Assembly (NCBI GenBank): GCA_039566865.1
Contig: CM076960.1
Coordinates: 9,398,001-9,462,000 of the forward strand
DNA from: Aurelia coerulea
Taxonomy: Eukaryota > Cnidaria > Scyphozoa > Semaeostomeae > Ulmaridae
Direction of reading: 5' to 3'
Length of the DNA stretch: 64,000 bases
Each line of letters begins with the position of its first letter. The stretch's first letter is position 1. Below, piece by piece: positions 39,501 through 53,100 of this stretch. The notes under the pieces were generated by a model. It saw only the letters and a list, made by a program, of their open reading frames with translations, searched no databases and was not told the origin of the DNA. The position numbers and the translations under genes are program-made.

Positions 39501-42500
39501 TTGCTATAGATATTAGTTTTTTCTTTAGTCTCATTTAGCTTTACTGCATAAACAAAAATCGATTTATTAAATGTTTATTTTCACAAAGAAAACAAAATAT
39601 AAACACAAAAAACAGTGGGCTAACGTACTTTAGTAGCTACAATTTATATAATAAAGAGAATTGCACTCATCGTTCTTTAAAACTTTAGTTCTGCCAGTAA
39701 TTTCTTTCATAGCACTATATTAGTGCTGCAGCAACCATTCTAGGAAACATTACTATAGACATTAGTTTTTTCTTTAGTCTCGTTGTAGCTTTACTGCATA
39801 AACAAACATCGATTAATTAAATGTTTATTTTCTCAAAGAAAGCAAAATATAAACACAAAAAGTGTGGATTAACGTACTATCAGAGCTACAATTTGTATTA
39901 TAAAGAGTATTGCACTATACGTCCTTTAAAACTATAGTTGTGCCAGTAACTTATTTTATAGCACTATATTAGTTCTGCAGCAACCATTCTTGGAAACATT
40001 GCTATAGATATTAGTTTTTTCTTTAGTCTCATTTAGCTTTACTGCATAAACAAAAATCGATTAATTAAATGTTTATTTTCACAAAGAAAACAAAATATAG
40101 ACACAAAAAACAGTGGGCTAACGTACTTTAGTAGCTACAATTTATATAATAAAGAGAATTGCACTCATCGTTCTTTAAAACTTTAGTTCTGCCAGTAATT
40201 TCTTTTATAGCACTATATTAGTGCTGCAGCAACCATTCTAAGAAACATTACTATAGACATTAGTTTTTCTTTAGTCTCATTTTAGCTTTACTGCATAAAC
40301 AAACATCGATTTATTAAATGTTTATTTTCTCAAAGAAAACAAAATATAAACACAAAAATTGTGGATTAACGTACTGTAGAAGCTACAATTTATACTATAA
40401 AGAGTATTGCACTAATCGTCCTTGAAAACTTAAGTTCTGCCAGTAACTTCTTTTATAGCACTATATTAGTTCTGTAGCAACCATTCTTGGAAACTTTACT
40501 ATAGACATTAGCTCTTTCTTTAGTCTCATTTTAGCTTTACTGCATAAACAAATACTGATTAATTAAATGTTTATTTTCTCAAAGAAAACAAAATATAAAC
40601 ACAAAAAGTGTGGATTAACGTACTATAGTAGCTACAGTTTATATTTTAAAGAGTATTGCACTTATCGTCCTTTAAAACTATGGATCTGCCAGTAACTTCT
40701 TTCATATCACTATATTAGTGCTGCAGCAACCACTCTTGGAAACTTTACTATAGACATTAGCTCTTTCTTTAGTCTCATTTTAGCTTTACTGCATAAACAA
40801 ATACTGATTAATTAAATGTTTATTTTCTCAAAGAAAACAAAATATAAACACAAAAAGTGTGGATTAACGTACTATCAGAGCTACAATTTATATTATAAAG
40901 AGTATTGCACTAATCGTCCTTTAAAACTATAGTTGTGCTAGTAACTTATTTTATAGCACTATATTAGTTCTGCAGCAACCATTCTTGGAAACATTGCTAT
41001 AGATATTAGTTTTTTCTTTAGTCTCATTTAGCTTTACTGCATAAACTTAAATCGATTAATTAAATATTTATTTTCTCAGAGAAAGCAAAATATAAACACA
41101 AAAAGTGTGGATTAACGTACTTTAGTAGCTACATTTTATATTATAAAGAGAATTGCATTCATCGTCCTATAAAAATAAAGTTCTGCCAGTAACTTCTTTT
41201 ATAGCACTGTATTAATGCTATAGCAACAATTCTTGGAAACATTACTATAGACATTAGTTTTTTCTTTAGTCTCGTTTTAGCTTTACTGCATAAACAAACA
41301 TCGATTAATTAAATGTTTATTTTCTCAAAGAAAGCAAAATATAAACACAAAAAGTGTGGATTAACGTGCTATCAGAGCTACAATTTATATTATAAAGAGT
41401 ATTGCACTAATCGTCCTTTAAAACTATAGTTGTGCCAGTAACTTATTTTATAGCACTATATTAGTTCTGCAGCAACCATTCTTGGAAACATTGCTATAGA
41501 TATTAGTTTTGTCTTTAGTCTCATTTAGCTTTACTGCAAAAACAAAAATCGATTAATTAAATGTTTATTTTCACAAAGAAAACAAAATATAAACACAAAA
41601 AACAGTGGGCTAACATACTTTAGTAGCTACAATTTATATAATTAAGAGAATTGCACCAATCGTTCTTTAAAACTTTAGTTCTGCCAGTAATTTCTTTTAT
41701 AGCACTATATTAGTGCTGCAGCAACCATTCTAGGAAACATTACTATAGACATTAGTTTTTCTTTAGTCTCATTTTAGCTTTACTGCATAAACAAACATCG
41801 ATTTATTAAATGTTTATTTTCTCAAAGAAACAAAATATAAACACAAAAAGTGTGGATTAACGTACTGTAGAAGCTACAATTTATACTATAAAGAGTATTG
41901 CACTAATCGTCCTTGAAAACTTAAGTTCTGCCAGTAACTTCTTTTATAGCACTATATTAGTTCTGTAGCAACCATTCTTGGAAACTTTACTATAGACATT
42001 AGCTCTTTCTTTAGTCTCATTTTAGCTTTACTGCATAATCAAACATCGATTAATTAAATGTTTATTTTCTCAAAGAAAGCAAAATATAAACACAAAAAGT
42101 GTGGATTAACGTACTATCCGAGCTACAATTTATATTATAACGAGAATTGCATTCATCGTTCTTTAAAAATTTAGTTCTGCCAGTAACTTCTTTTATAGCA
42201 CTATATTAGTTCTGCAGCAACCATTCTTGGAAACATTGCTATAGATATTAGTTTTTTCTTTAGTCTCATTTTAGCTTTACTGCATAAACAAACATCGATT
42301 AATTAAATGTTTATTTTCTCAAAGAAAACAAAATATAAACACAAAAAGTGTGGGTTAACGTACTTTATGAGCTACAATTAATATTATAAAGAGTATTGCA
42401 TTCATCGTCCTATAAAACTAAAGTTCTGCCTGTAACTTCTTTTATAGCACGGTATTAGTGCTATAGCAACCATTCTTGGAAACATTACTATAGACATTAG

Positions 42501-45500
42501 TTTTTTCTTTAGTCTCGTTGTAGCTTTACTGCATAAACAAACATCGATTAATTAAATGTTTATTTTCTCAAAGAAAGCAAAATATAAACACAAAAAGTGT
42601 GGATTAACGTACTATCAGAGCTACAATTTGTATTATAAAGAGTATTGCACTAATCGTCCTTTAAAACTATGTTGTGCCAGTAACTTATTTTATAGCACTA
42701 TATTAGTTCTGCAGCAACCATTCTTGGAAACATTGCTATAGATATTAGTTTTTTCTTTAGTCTCATTTAGCTTTACTGCATAAACAAAAATCGATTAATT
42801 AAATGTTTATTTTCACAAAGAAAACAAAATATAGACACAAAAAACAGTGGGCTAACGTACTTTAGTAGCTACAATTTATATAATAAAGAGAATTGCACTC
42901 ATCGTTCTTTAAAACTTTAGTTCTGCCAGTAATTTCTTTTATAGCACTATATTAGTGCTGCAGCAACCATTCTAAGAAACATTACTATAGACATTAGTTT
43001 TTCTTTAGTCTCATTTTAGCTTTACTGCATAAACAAACATCGATTTATTAAATGTTTATTTTCTCAAAGAAAACAAAATATAAACACAAAAATTGTGGAT
43101 TAACGTACTGTAGAAGCTACAATTTATACTATAAAGAGTATTGCACTAATCGTCCTTGAAAACTTAAGTTCTGCCAGTAACTTCTTTTATAGCACTATAT
43201 TAGTTCTGTAGCAACCATTCTTGGAAACTTTACTATAGACATTAGCTCTTTCTTTAGTCTCATTTTAGCTTTACTGCATAAACAAATACTGATTAATTAA
43301 ATGTTTATTTTCTCAAAGAAAACAAAATATAAACACAAAAAGTGTGGGTTAACGTTCTTTCGTAGCTACAATTTATATTATAAAGAGTTTTGCATTCATC
43401 ATCCTTTAAAACTTTAGTTCTGCCAGTAATTTCTTTTATAGCACTATATTAGTGCTGCAGCAACCATTCTAAGAAACATTACTATAGACATTAGTTTTTC
43501 TTTAGTCTCATTTTAGCTTTACTGCATAAACAAACATCGATTTATTAAATGTTTATTTTCTCAAAGAAAACAGAATATAAACACAAAAATTGTGGATTAA
43601 CGTACTGTAGAAGCTACAGTTTATATTATAAAGTGTATTGCACTAACCGTCCTTGAAAACTTAAGTTCTGCCAGTAACTTCTTTTATAGCACTATATTAG
43701 TTCTGTAGCAACCATTCTTGGAAACTTTACTATAGACATTAGCTCTTTCTTTAGTCTCATTTTCGCTTTACTGCATAAACAAACATCGATTAAGTAAATG
43801 CTTATTTTCTCAAAGAAAACAAAATATAAACACAAAAAGTGTCGATTAACGTACTATAGTAGCTTCAATTTATATTTTAAAGAGTATTGCACTTATCGTC
43901 CTTTAACACTTAAGTTCTGCCAGTAACTTCTTTCATAGCACTATATTAGTGCTGCAGCAACCATTCTTGGAAACATTACTATAGACATTAGTTTTTTCTT
44001 TAGTCTCGTTTTAGCTTTACTGCATAAACAAACATCAATTAATTAAATGTTTATTTTCTCAAAGAAAACAAAATATAAACACAAAAAGTGTGGGTTAACG
44101 TTCTTTCGTAGCTAGAATTTATATTATAAAGAGTTTTGCATTCATCATCCTTTAAAACTTTAGTTTTGCCAGTAACTTCTTTTATAGCACTGTATTAGTG
44201 CTATAGCAACCATTCTTGGAAACATTACTATAGACATTAGTTTTTACTTTAGTCTCGTTTTAGCTTTACTGCATAATCAAACATCGATTAATTAAATATT
44301 TATTTTCTCAAAGAAAACAAAATATAAACACAAAAAGTGTGGATTAACGTACCATAGAAGCTACAATTTATATAATTAAGAGTATTGCACTAATCGTCCT
44401 TGAAAACTTAAGTTCTGCCAGTAACTTCTTTTATAGCACTATATTAGTTCTGTAGCGACCACTCTTGGAAACTTTACTATAGACATTAGCTCTTTCTTTA
44501 GTCTCATTTTAGCTTTACTGCATAATCAAACATCGATTAATTAAATGTTTATTTTCTCAAAGAAAGCAAAATATAAACACAAAAAGTGTGGATTATCAGA
44601 GCTACAATTTATATTATAAAGAGAATTGCATTCATCGTTCTTTAAAAATTTAGTTCTGCCAGTAACTTCTTTTATAGCACTATATTAGTTCTGCAGCCAC
44701 CATTCTTGGAAACATTGCTATAGATATTAGTTTTTTCTTTAGTCTCATTTTAGCTTTACTGCATAAACAAACATCGATTAATTAAATGTTTATTTTCTTA
44801 AAGAAAGCAAAATATAAACACAAAAAGTGTGGATTAACGTACTATCAGAGCTACAATTTATATTACAAAGAGTATTGCACTAATCGTCCTTTAAAACTAT
44901 GGTCCTGCCAGTAACTTCTTTTATGGCACTATATTAGTTCTGCAGCAACCATTCTTGGAAACATTGCTATAGATATTAGTTTTTTCTTTAGTCTCATTTA
45001 GTTTTACTGCATAAACAAACATCGATTAATTAAATGTTTATTTTCTCAAAGAAAACAAAATATAAACACAAAAAGTGTGGATTAACGTACTATAGTAGCT
45101 ACAGTTTATATTTTAAAGAGTATTGCACTTATCGTCCTTTAAAACTATAGTTCTGCCAGTAACTTCTTTCATATCACTATATTAGTGCTGCAGCAACCAT
45201 TCTTGGAAACATTACTATAGACATAAGTTTTTTCTTTAGTCTCGTTTTAGCTTTACTGCATAAACAAACATCAATTAATTAAATGTTTATTTTCTCAAAG
45301 AAATCAAAATATAAACACAAAAAGAGTGGGCTAACAAACTTTAGTAGCTACAATTTATATAATAAAGAGAATTGCACTCATCGTTCTTTTAAAACTTTAG
45401 TTCTGCAAGCAACTTCTTTTATAGCACTGTATTAGTGCTATAGCAACCATTCTTGGAAACATTACTATAGACATTAGTTTTTTCTTTAGTCTCGTTTTAG

Positions 45501-48500
45501 CTTTACTGCATAAACAAACATCGATTAATTAAATGTTTATTTTCTCAAAGAAAACAAAATATAAACACAAAAAGTGTCGATTAACGTACTATAGTAGCTT
45601 CAATTTATATTTTAAAGAGTATTGCACTTATCGTCCTTTAACACTTAAGTTCTGCCAGTAACTTCTTTTATAGCACTATATTAGTGCTGCAGCAACCATT
45701 CTAGGAAACATTACTATAGATATTAGTTTTTTCTTTAGTCTCATTTTAGCTTTACTGCATAATCAAACATCGATTAATTAAATATTTATTTTCTCAAAGA
45801 AAACAAAATATAAACACAAAAAGTGTGGATTAACGTTCCATAGAAGCTACAATTTATATAATAAAGAGTATTGCACTCATCGTTCTTTCAAACTTTAGTT
45901 CTGCAATCAACTTCTTTTATAGCACTGTATTAGTGCTATAGCAACCATTCTTGGAAACATTACTATAGACATTAGTTTTTTCTTTAGTCTCGTTTTAGCT
46001 TTACTGCATAAACAAACATCGATTAATTAAATGTTTATTTTCTCAAAGAAAGCAAAATATAAACACAAAAAGTGTGGATTAACGTACTATCAGAGCTACA
46101 ATTTATATTATAAAGAGTATTGCACTAGTCGTCCTTTAAAACTATAGTTCTGCCAGTAACTTCTTTTATAGCACTATATTAGTTCTGCAGCAACCATTCT
46201 TGGAAACATTGCTATAGATATTAGTTTTTTCTTTAGTCTCATTTAGCTTTACTGCATAAACAAACATCAATTAATTAAATGTTTATTTTCTCAAAGAAAA
46301 GAAAATATGAACACAAAAAGTGTGGGTTAACGTACTTTAGTAGCTACAATTTATATTTTAAAGAGTATTGCATTCATCGTCCTATAAAACTAAAGTTCTG
46401 CCAGTAACTTCTTTTATAGCACTGTATTAGTGCTATAGCAACCATTCTTGGAAACATTGCTATAGACATTAGTTTTTTCTTTAGTCTCGTTTTAGCTTTA
46501 CTGCATAAACAAACATCGATTAATTAAATTTTTTTTTCTCAAAGAAAGCAAATAGTGTGGATTAACGTACTATCAGAGCTACAATTTATATTATAAAGAG
46601 TATTGCACTAATCGTCCTTAAAACTATGGTCCTGCCAGTAACTTCTTTTATGGCACTATATTAGTTCTACAGCAACCATTCTTGGAAACATTGCTATAGA
46701 TATTAGTTTTTTCTTTAGTCTCGTCTCAGCTTTACTGCATAAACAAAAATCGATTAATTAAATGTTTATTTTCATAAAGAAAACAAAATATAAACACAAA
46801 AAGAGTGTGCTAAAGTACTTTAGTAGCTACAATTTATATAATAAAGAGAATTGCACTCATCGTTCTTTAAAACTTTAGTTCTGCCAGTAATTTCTTTTAT
46901 AGCACTATATAAGAGATGCTGCAACCATTCTAGGAAACATTACTATAGACATTAGTTTTTTCTTTAGTCTCATTTAGCTTTACTGCATAAACAAACATCG
47001 ATTTATTAAATGTTTATTTTCTCAAAGAAAACAAAATATAAACACAAAAATTGTGGATTAACGTACTGTAGAAGCTACAATTTATACTATAAAGAGTATT
47101 GCACTAATCGTCCTTGAAAACTTAAGTTCTGCCAGTAACTTCTTTTATAGCACTATATTAGTTCTGTAGCAACCATTCTTGGAAACTTTACTATAGACAT
47201 TAGCTCTTTCTTTAGTCTCATTTTAGCTTTACTGCATAAACAAATACTGATTAATTAAATGTTTATTTTCTCAAAGAAAACAAAATATAAACACAAAAAG
47301 TGTGGATTAACGTACTATAGTAGCTACAGTTTATATTTTAAAGAGTATTGCACTTATCGTCCTTTAAAACTATAGTTCTGCCAGTAACTTCTTTCATATC
47401 ACTATATTAGTGCTGCAGCAACCATTCTTGGAAACATTACTATAGACATAAGTTTTTTCTTTAGTCTCGTTTTAGCTTTACTGCATAAACAAACATCAAT
47501 TAATTAAATGTTTATTTTCTCAAAGAAAACAAAATATAAACACAAAAAGTGTGGGTTAACGTTCTTTCGTAGCTAGAATTTATATTATAAAGAGTTTTGC
47601 ATTCATCATCCTTTAAAACTTTAGTTTTGCCAGTAACTTCTTTTATAGCACTGTATTAGTGCTATAGCAACCATTCTTGGAAACATTACTATAGACATTA
47701 GTTTTTACTTTAGTCTCGTTTTAGCTTTACTGCATAATCAAACATCGATTAATTAAATATTTATTTTCTCAAAGAAAACAAAATATAAACACAAAAAGTG
47801 TGGATTAACGTACCATAGAAGCTACAATTTATATAATTAAGAGTATTGCACTAATCGTCCTTGAAAACTTAAGTTCTGCCAGTAACTTCTTTTATAGCAC
47901 TATATTAGTTCTGTAGCAACCACTCTTGGAAACTTTACTATAGACATTAGCTCTTTCTTTAGTCTCATTTTAGCTTTACTGCATAATCAAACATCGATTA
48001 ATTAAATGTTTATTTTCTCAAAGAAAGCAAAATATAAACACAAAAAGTGTGGATTATCAGAGCTACAATTTATATTATAAAGAGAATTGCATTCATCGTT
48101 CTTTAAAAATTTAGTTCTGCCAGTAACTTCTTTTATAGCACTATATTAGTTCTGCAGCCACCATTCTTGGAAACATTGCTATAGATATTAGTTTTCTCTT
48201 TAGTCTCATTTTAGCTTTACTGCATAAACAAACATCGATTAATTAAATGTTTATTTTCTTAAAGAAAGCAAAATATAAACACAAAAAGTGTGGATTAACG
48301 TACTATCAGAGCTACAATTTATATTACAAAGAGTATTGCACTAATCGTCCTTTAAAACTATGGTCCTGCCAGTAACTTCTTTTATGGCACTATATTAGTT
48401 CTGCAGCAACCATTCTTGGAAACATTGCTATAGATATTAGTTTTTTCTTTAGTCTCATTTAGTTTTACTGCATAAACAAACATCGATTAATTAAATGTTT

Positions 48501-48565
48501 ATTTTCTCAAAGAAAACAAAATATAAACACAAAAAGTGTGGATTAACGTACTATAGTAGCTACAG
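24592..48565. repeat. Large higher-order block, copy 2 (about 24 kb)
   Basis: This is the second copy of the block at 1-24240. Distinctive shared variants include AATGGTTATCTTCTC at its start (AATGGTTCTCTTCTC in copy 1), GTGCTGCGGCAACC, ATAAACGGAAAAAACAG, ACTTAAATCGATT and GTGGATTATCAGAG, all in the same order. Relative to copy 1 it lacks one monomer near 28.86 kb and 11 bp near 31676, and it has patches of clustered differences (for example 38985-39290). Beyond 48565 it does not follow the copy 1 junction but continues the 14-mer repeat. The private differences argue that both copies exist in the genome. Confidence 0.93.
43934..47394. repeat. 14-mer higher-order repeat, 3461 bp, unit 1 in block 2
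   Basis: This is the counterpart of 19603-23063 at an offset of 24331 bp. GTGTGGATTATCAGAG is at 44586, and all the private monomer marks appear in the same order. It opens with CATAGCAC instead of CATATCAC and has CATTAG instead of CATAAG just after, small differences from the other units. Its last monomers include GCAAATAGTGTGG near 46549 and AAGAGATGCTGC near 46911. Confidence 0.92.
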
Positions 48566-50855
48566 TTTATATTTTAAAGAGTATTGCACTTATCGTCCTT
48601 TAAAACTATAGTTCTGCCAGTAACTTCTTTCATATCACTATATTAGTGCTGCAGCAACCATTCTTGGAAACATTACTATAGACATAAGTTTTTTCTTTAG
48701 TCTCGTTTTAGCTTTACTGCATAAACAAACATCAATTAATTAAATGTTTATTTTCTCAAAGAAATCAAAATATAAACACAAAAAGAGTGGGCTAACAAAC
48801 TTTAGTAGCTACAATTTATATAATAAAGAGAATTGCACTCATCGTTCTTTTAAAACTTTAGTTCTGCAAGCAACTTCTTTTATAGCAATGTATTAGTGCT
48901 ATAGCAACCATTCTTGGAAACATTACTATAGACATTAGTTTTTTCTTTAGTCTCGTTTTAGCTTTACTGCATAAACAAACATCGATTAATTAAATATTTA
49001 TTTTCTCAAAGAAAACAAAATATAAACACAAAAAGTGTCGATTAACGTACTATAGTAGCTTCAATTTATATTTTAAAGAGTATTGCACTTATCGTCCTTT
49101 AACACTTAAGTTCTGCCAGTAACTTCTTTTATAGCACTATATTAGTGCTGCAGCAACCATTCTATGAAACATTACTATAGATATTAGTTTTTTCTTTAGT
49201 CTCATTTTAGCTTTACTGCATAATCAAACATCGATTAATTAAATATTTATTTTCTCAAAGAAAACAAAATATAAACACAAAAAGTGTGGATTAACGTTCC
49301 ATAGAAGCTACAATTTATATAATAAAGAGTATTGCACTCATCGTTCTTTCAAACTTTAGTTCTGCAAGCAACTTCTTTTATAGCACTGTATTAGTGCTAT
49401 AGCAACCATTCTTGGAAACATTACTATAGACATTAGTTTTTTCTTTAGTCTCGTTTTAGCTTTACTGCATAAACAAACATCGATTAATTAAATGTTTATT
49501 TTCTCAAAGAAAGCAAAATATAAACACAAAAAGTGTGGATTAACGTACTATCAGAGCTACAATTTATATTATAAAGAGTATTGCACTAGTCGTCCTTTAA
49601 AACTATAGTTCTGCCAGTAACTTCTTTTATAGCACTATATTAGTTCTGCAGCAACCATTCTTGGAAACATTGCTATAGATATTAGTTTTTTCTTTAGTCT
49701 CATTTAGCTTTACTGCATAAACAAACATCAATTAATTAAATGTTTATTTTCTCAAAGAAAAGAAAATATGAACACAAAAAGTGTGGGTTAACGTACTTTA
49801 GTAGCTACAATTTATATTTTAAAGAGTATTGCATTCATCGTCCTATAAAACTAAAGTTCTGCCAGTAACTTCTTTTATAGCACTGTATTAGTGCTATAGC
49901 AACCATTCTTGGAAACATTGCTATAGACATTAGTTTTTTCTTTAGTCTCGTTTTAGCTTTACTGCATAAACAAACATCGATTAATTAAATTTTTTTTTCT
50001 CAAAGAAAGCAAATAGTGTGGATTAACGTACTATCAGAGCTACAATTTATATTATAAAGAGTATTGCACTAATCGTCCTTAAAACTATGGTCCTGCCAGT
50101 AACTTCTTTTATGGCACTATATTAGTTCTACAGCAACCATTCTTGGAAACATTGCTATAGATATTAGTTTTTTCTTTAGTCTCGTCTCAGCTTTACTGCA
50201 TAAACAAAAATCGATTAATTAAATGTTTATTTTCATAAAGAAAACAAAATATAAACACAAAAAGAGTGTGCTAAAGTACTTTAGTAGCTACAATTTATAT
50301 AATAAAGAGAATTGCACTCATCGTTCTTTAAAACTTTAGTTCTGCCAGTAATTTCTTTTATAGCACTATATAAGAGATGCTGCAACCATTCTAGGAAACA
50401 TTACTATAGACATTAGTTTTTTCTTTAGTCTCATTTAGCTTTACTGCATAAACAAACATCGATTTATTAAATGTTTATTTTCTCAAAGAAAACAAAATAT
50501 AAACACAAAAATTGTGGATTAACGTACTGTAGAAGCTACAATTTATACTATAAAGAGTATTGCACTAATCGTCCTTGAAAACTTAAGTTCTGCCAGTAAC
50601 TTCTTTTATAGCACTATATTAGTTCTGTAGCAACCATTCTTGGAAACTTTACTATAGACATTAGCTCTTTCTTTAGTCTCATTTTAGCTTTACTGCATAA
50701 ACAAATACTGATTAATTAAATGTTTATTTTCTCAAAGAAAACAAAATATAAACACAAAAAGTGTGGATTAACGTACTATAGTAGCTACAGTTTATATTTT
50801 AAAGAGTATTGCACTTATCGTCCTTTAAAACTATAGTTCTGCCAGTAACTTCTTT
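47395..50855. repeat. 14-mer higher-order repeat, 3461 bp, unit 2 in block 2
   Basis: This is a full second tandem unit, from CATATCAC at 47395 to the same word at 50856, with GTGTGGATTATCAGAG at 48047. Its first third matches the partial unit of copy 1. The remaining two thirds are present here but were lost or never present in copy 1. Differences from unit 1 are few, for example CTATGAAAC for CTAGGAAAC near 49163 and GCAATGTATT for GCACTGTATT near 48886. Confidence 0.92.
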
Positions 50856-53100
50856 CATATCACTATATTAGTGCTGCAGCAACCATTCTTGGAAACATTA
50901 CTATAGACATAAGTTTTTTCTTTAGTCTCGTTTTAGCTTTACTGCATAAACAAACATCAATTAATTAAATGTTTATTTTCTCAAAGAAAACAAAATATAA
51001 ACACAAAAAGTGTGGGTTAACGTTCTTTCGTAGCTAGAATTTATATTATAAAGAGTTTTGCATTCATCATCCTTTAAAACTTTAGTTTTGCCAGTAACTT
51101 CTTTTATAGCACTGTATTAGTGCTATAGCAACCATTCTTGGAAACATTACTATAGACATTAGTTTTTACTTTAGTCTCGTTTTAGCTTTACTGCATAATC
51201 AAACATCGATTAATTAAATATTTATTTTCTCAAAGAAAACAAAATATAAACACAAAAAGTGTGGATTAACGTACCATAGAAGCTACAATTTATATAATTA
51301 AGAGTATTGCACTAATCGTCCTTGAAAACTTAAGTTCTGCCAGTAACTTCTTTTATAGCACTATATTAGTTCTGTAGCAACCACTCTTGGAAACTTTACT
51401 ATAGACATTAGCTCTTTCTTTAGTCTCATTTTAGCTTTACTGCATAATCAAACATCGATTAATTAAATGTTTATTTTCTCAAAGAAAGCAAAATATAAAC
51501 ACAAAAAGTGTGGATTATCAGAGCTACAATTTATATTATAAAGAGAATTGCATTCATCGTTCTTTAAAAATTTAGTTCTGCCAGTAACTTCTTTTATAGC
51601 ACTATATTAGTTCTGCAGCCACCATTCTTGGAAACATTGCTATAGATATTAGTTTTTTCTTTAGTCTCATTTTAGCTTTACTGCATAAACAAACATCGAT
51701 TAATTAAATGTTTATTTTCTTAAAGAAAGCAAAATATAAACACAAAAAGTGTGGATTAACGTACTATCAGAGCTACAATTTATATTACAAAGAGTATTGC
51801 ACTAATCGTCCTTTAAAACTATGGTCCTGCCAGTAACTTCTTTTATGGCACTATATTAGTTCTGCAGCAACCATTCTTGGAAACATTGCTATAGATATTA
51901 GTTTTTTCTTTAGTCTCATTTAGTTTTACTGCATAAACAAACATCGATTAATTAAATGTTTATTTTCTCAAAGAAAACAAAATATAAACACAAAAAGTGT
52001 GGATTAACGTACTATAGTAGCTACACTTTATATTTTATAGAGTATTGCACTTATCGTCCTTTAAAACTATAGTTCTGCCAGTAACTTCTTTCATATCACT
52101 ATATTAGTGCTGCAGCAACCATTCTTGGAAACATTACTATAGACATTAGTTTTTTCTTTAGTCTCGTTTTAGCTTTACTGCATAAACAAACATCGATTAA
52201 TTAAATGTTTATTTTCTCAAAGAAATCAAAATATAAACACAAAAAGAGTGGGCTAACAAACTTTAGTAGCTACAATTTATATAATAAAGAGAATTGCACT
52301 CATCGTTCTTTTAAAACTTTAGTTCTGCAAGCAACTTCTTTTATGGCAATGTATTAGTGCTATAGCAACCATTCTTGGAAACATTACTATAGACATTAGT
52401 TTTTTCTTTAGTCTCGTTTTAGCTTTACTGCATAAACAAACATCGATTAATTAAATGTTTATTTTCTCAAAGAAAGCAAAATATAAACACAAAAAGTGTG
52501 GCTTAACGTACTATCAGAGCTACAATTTATATTATAAAGAGTATTGCACTAGTCGTTCTTTCAAACTTTAGTTCTGCAATCAACTTCTTTTATAGCACTA
52601 TATTAGTTCTGCAGCAACCATTGTTGGAAACATTGCTATAGATATTAGTTTTTTCTTTAGTCTCATTTAGCTTTACTGCATAAACAAAAATCGATTAATT
52701 AAATGTTTATTTTCACAAAGAAAACAAAATATAAACACAAAAAGTGTGGGTTAACGTACTTTAGTAGCTACAATTTATATTTTAAAGAGTATTGCAGTAT
52801 TGCATTCATCGTCCTATAAAACTAAAGTTCTGCCAGTAACTTCTTTTATAGCACTGTATTAGTGCTATAGCAATCATTCTTGGAAACATTGCTATAGACA
52901 TTAGTTTTTTCTTTAGTCTCGTTTTAGCTTTACTGCATAAACAAACATCGATTAATTAAATTTTTTTTTCTCAAACAAAGCAAATAGTGTGGATTAACGT
53001 ACTATCAGAGCTACAATTTATATTATAAAGAGTATTGCACTAATCGTCCTTAAAACTATGGTCCTGCCAGTAACTTCTTTTATGGCACTATATTAGTTCT
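50856..53100. repeat. 14-mer higher-order repeat, third unit, shortened and chimeric
   Basis: The third unit follows the template through GTGTGGATTATCAGAG (51508) and GAAATCAAAATAT (52222), then skips two monomers. From GCAAATAGTGTGG at 50010 to the same word near 52981 is 2971 bp instead of 3461, about two monomers less. At 52549-52580 a monomer joins CACTAGTCG from one parent to TTCTTTCAAACTTTAG from another. At 52788-52803 AGTATTGC is duplicated. The match to the 14-mer fades near 53100. Confidence 0.88.

Noticed and set aside
42556..42741. Open reading frame of 61 codons
   Set aside because: It starts at the ATG of the common AAATGTTTATTTTC segment. It runs past the usual stop (CTATAG) only because one A is missing near 42670, which shifts it into another frame. 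Sister monomers stop after about 38 codons, many are broken earlier by ATAATTAAG, and variation shows no preference for silent changes. It has no ribosome binding site, domain or signal that I recognise.
1..48565. The 24 kb duplication as an assembly artefact
   Set aside because: The two copies differ by many scattered bases, a missing monomer, an 11 bp deletion and patches of clustered changes, which a falsely duplicated contig would not show. Haplotype-derived duplication cannot be fully excluded without reads.
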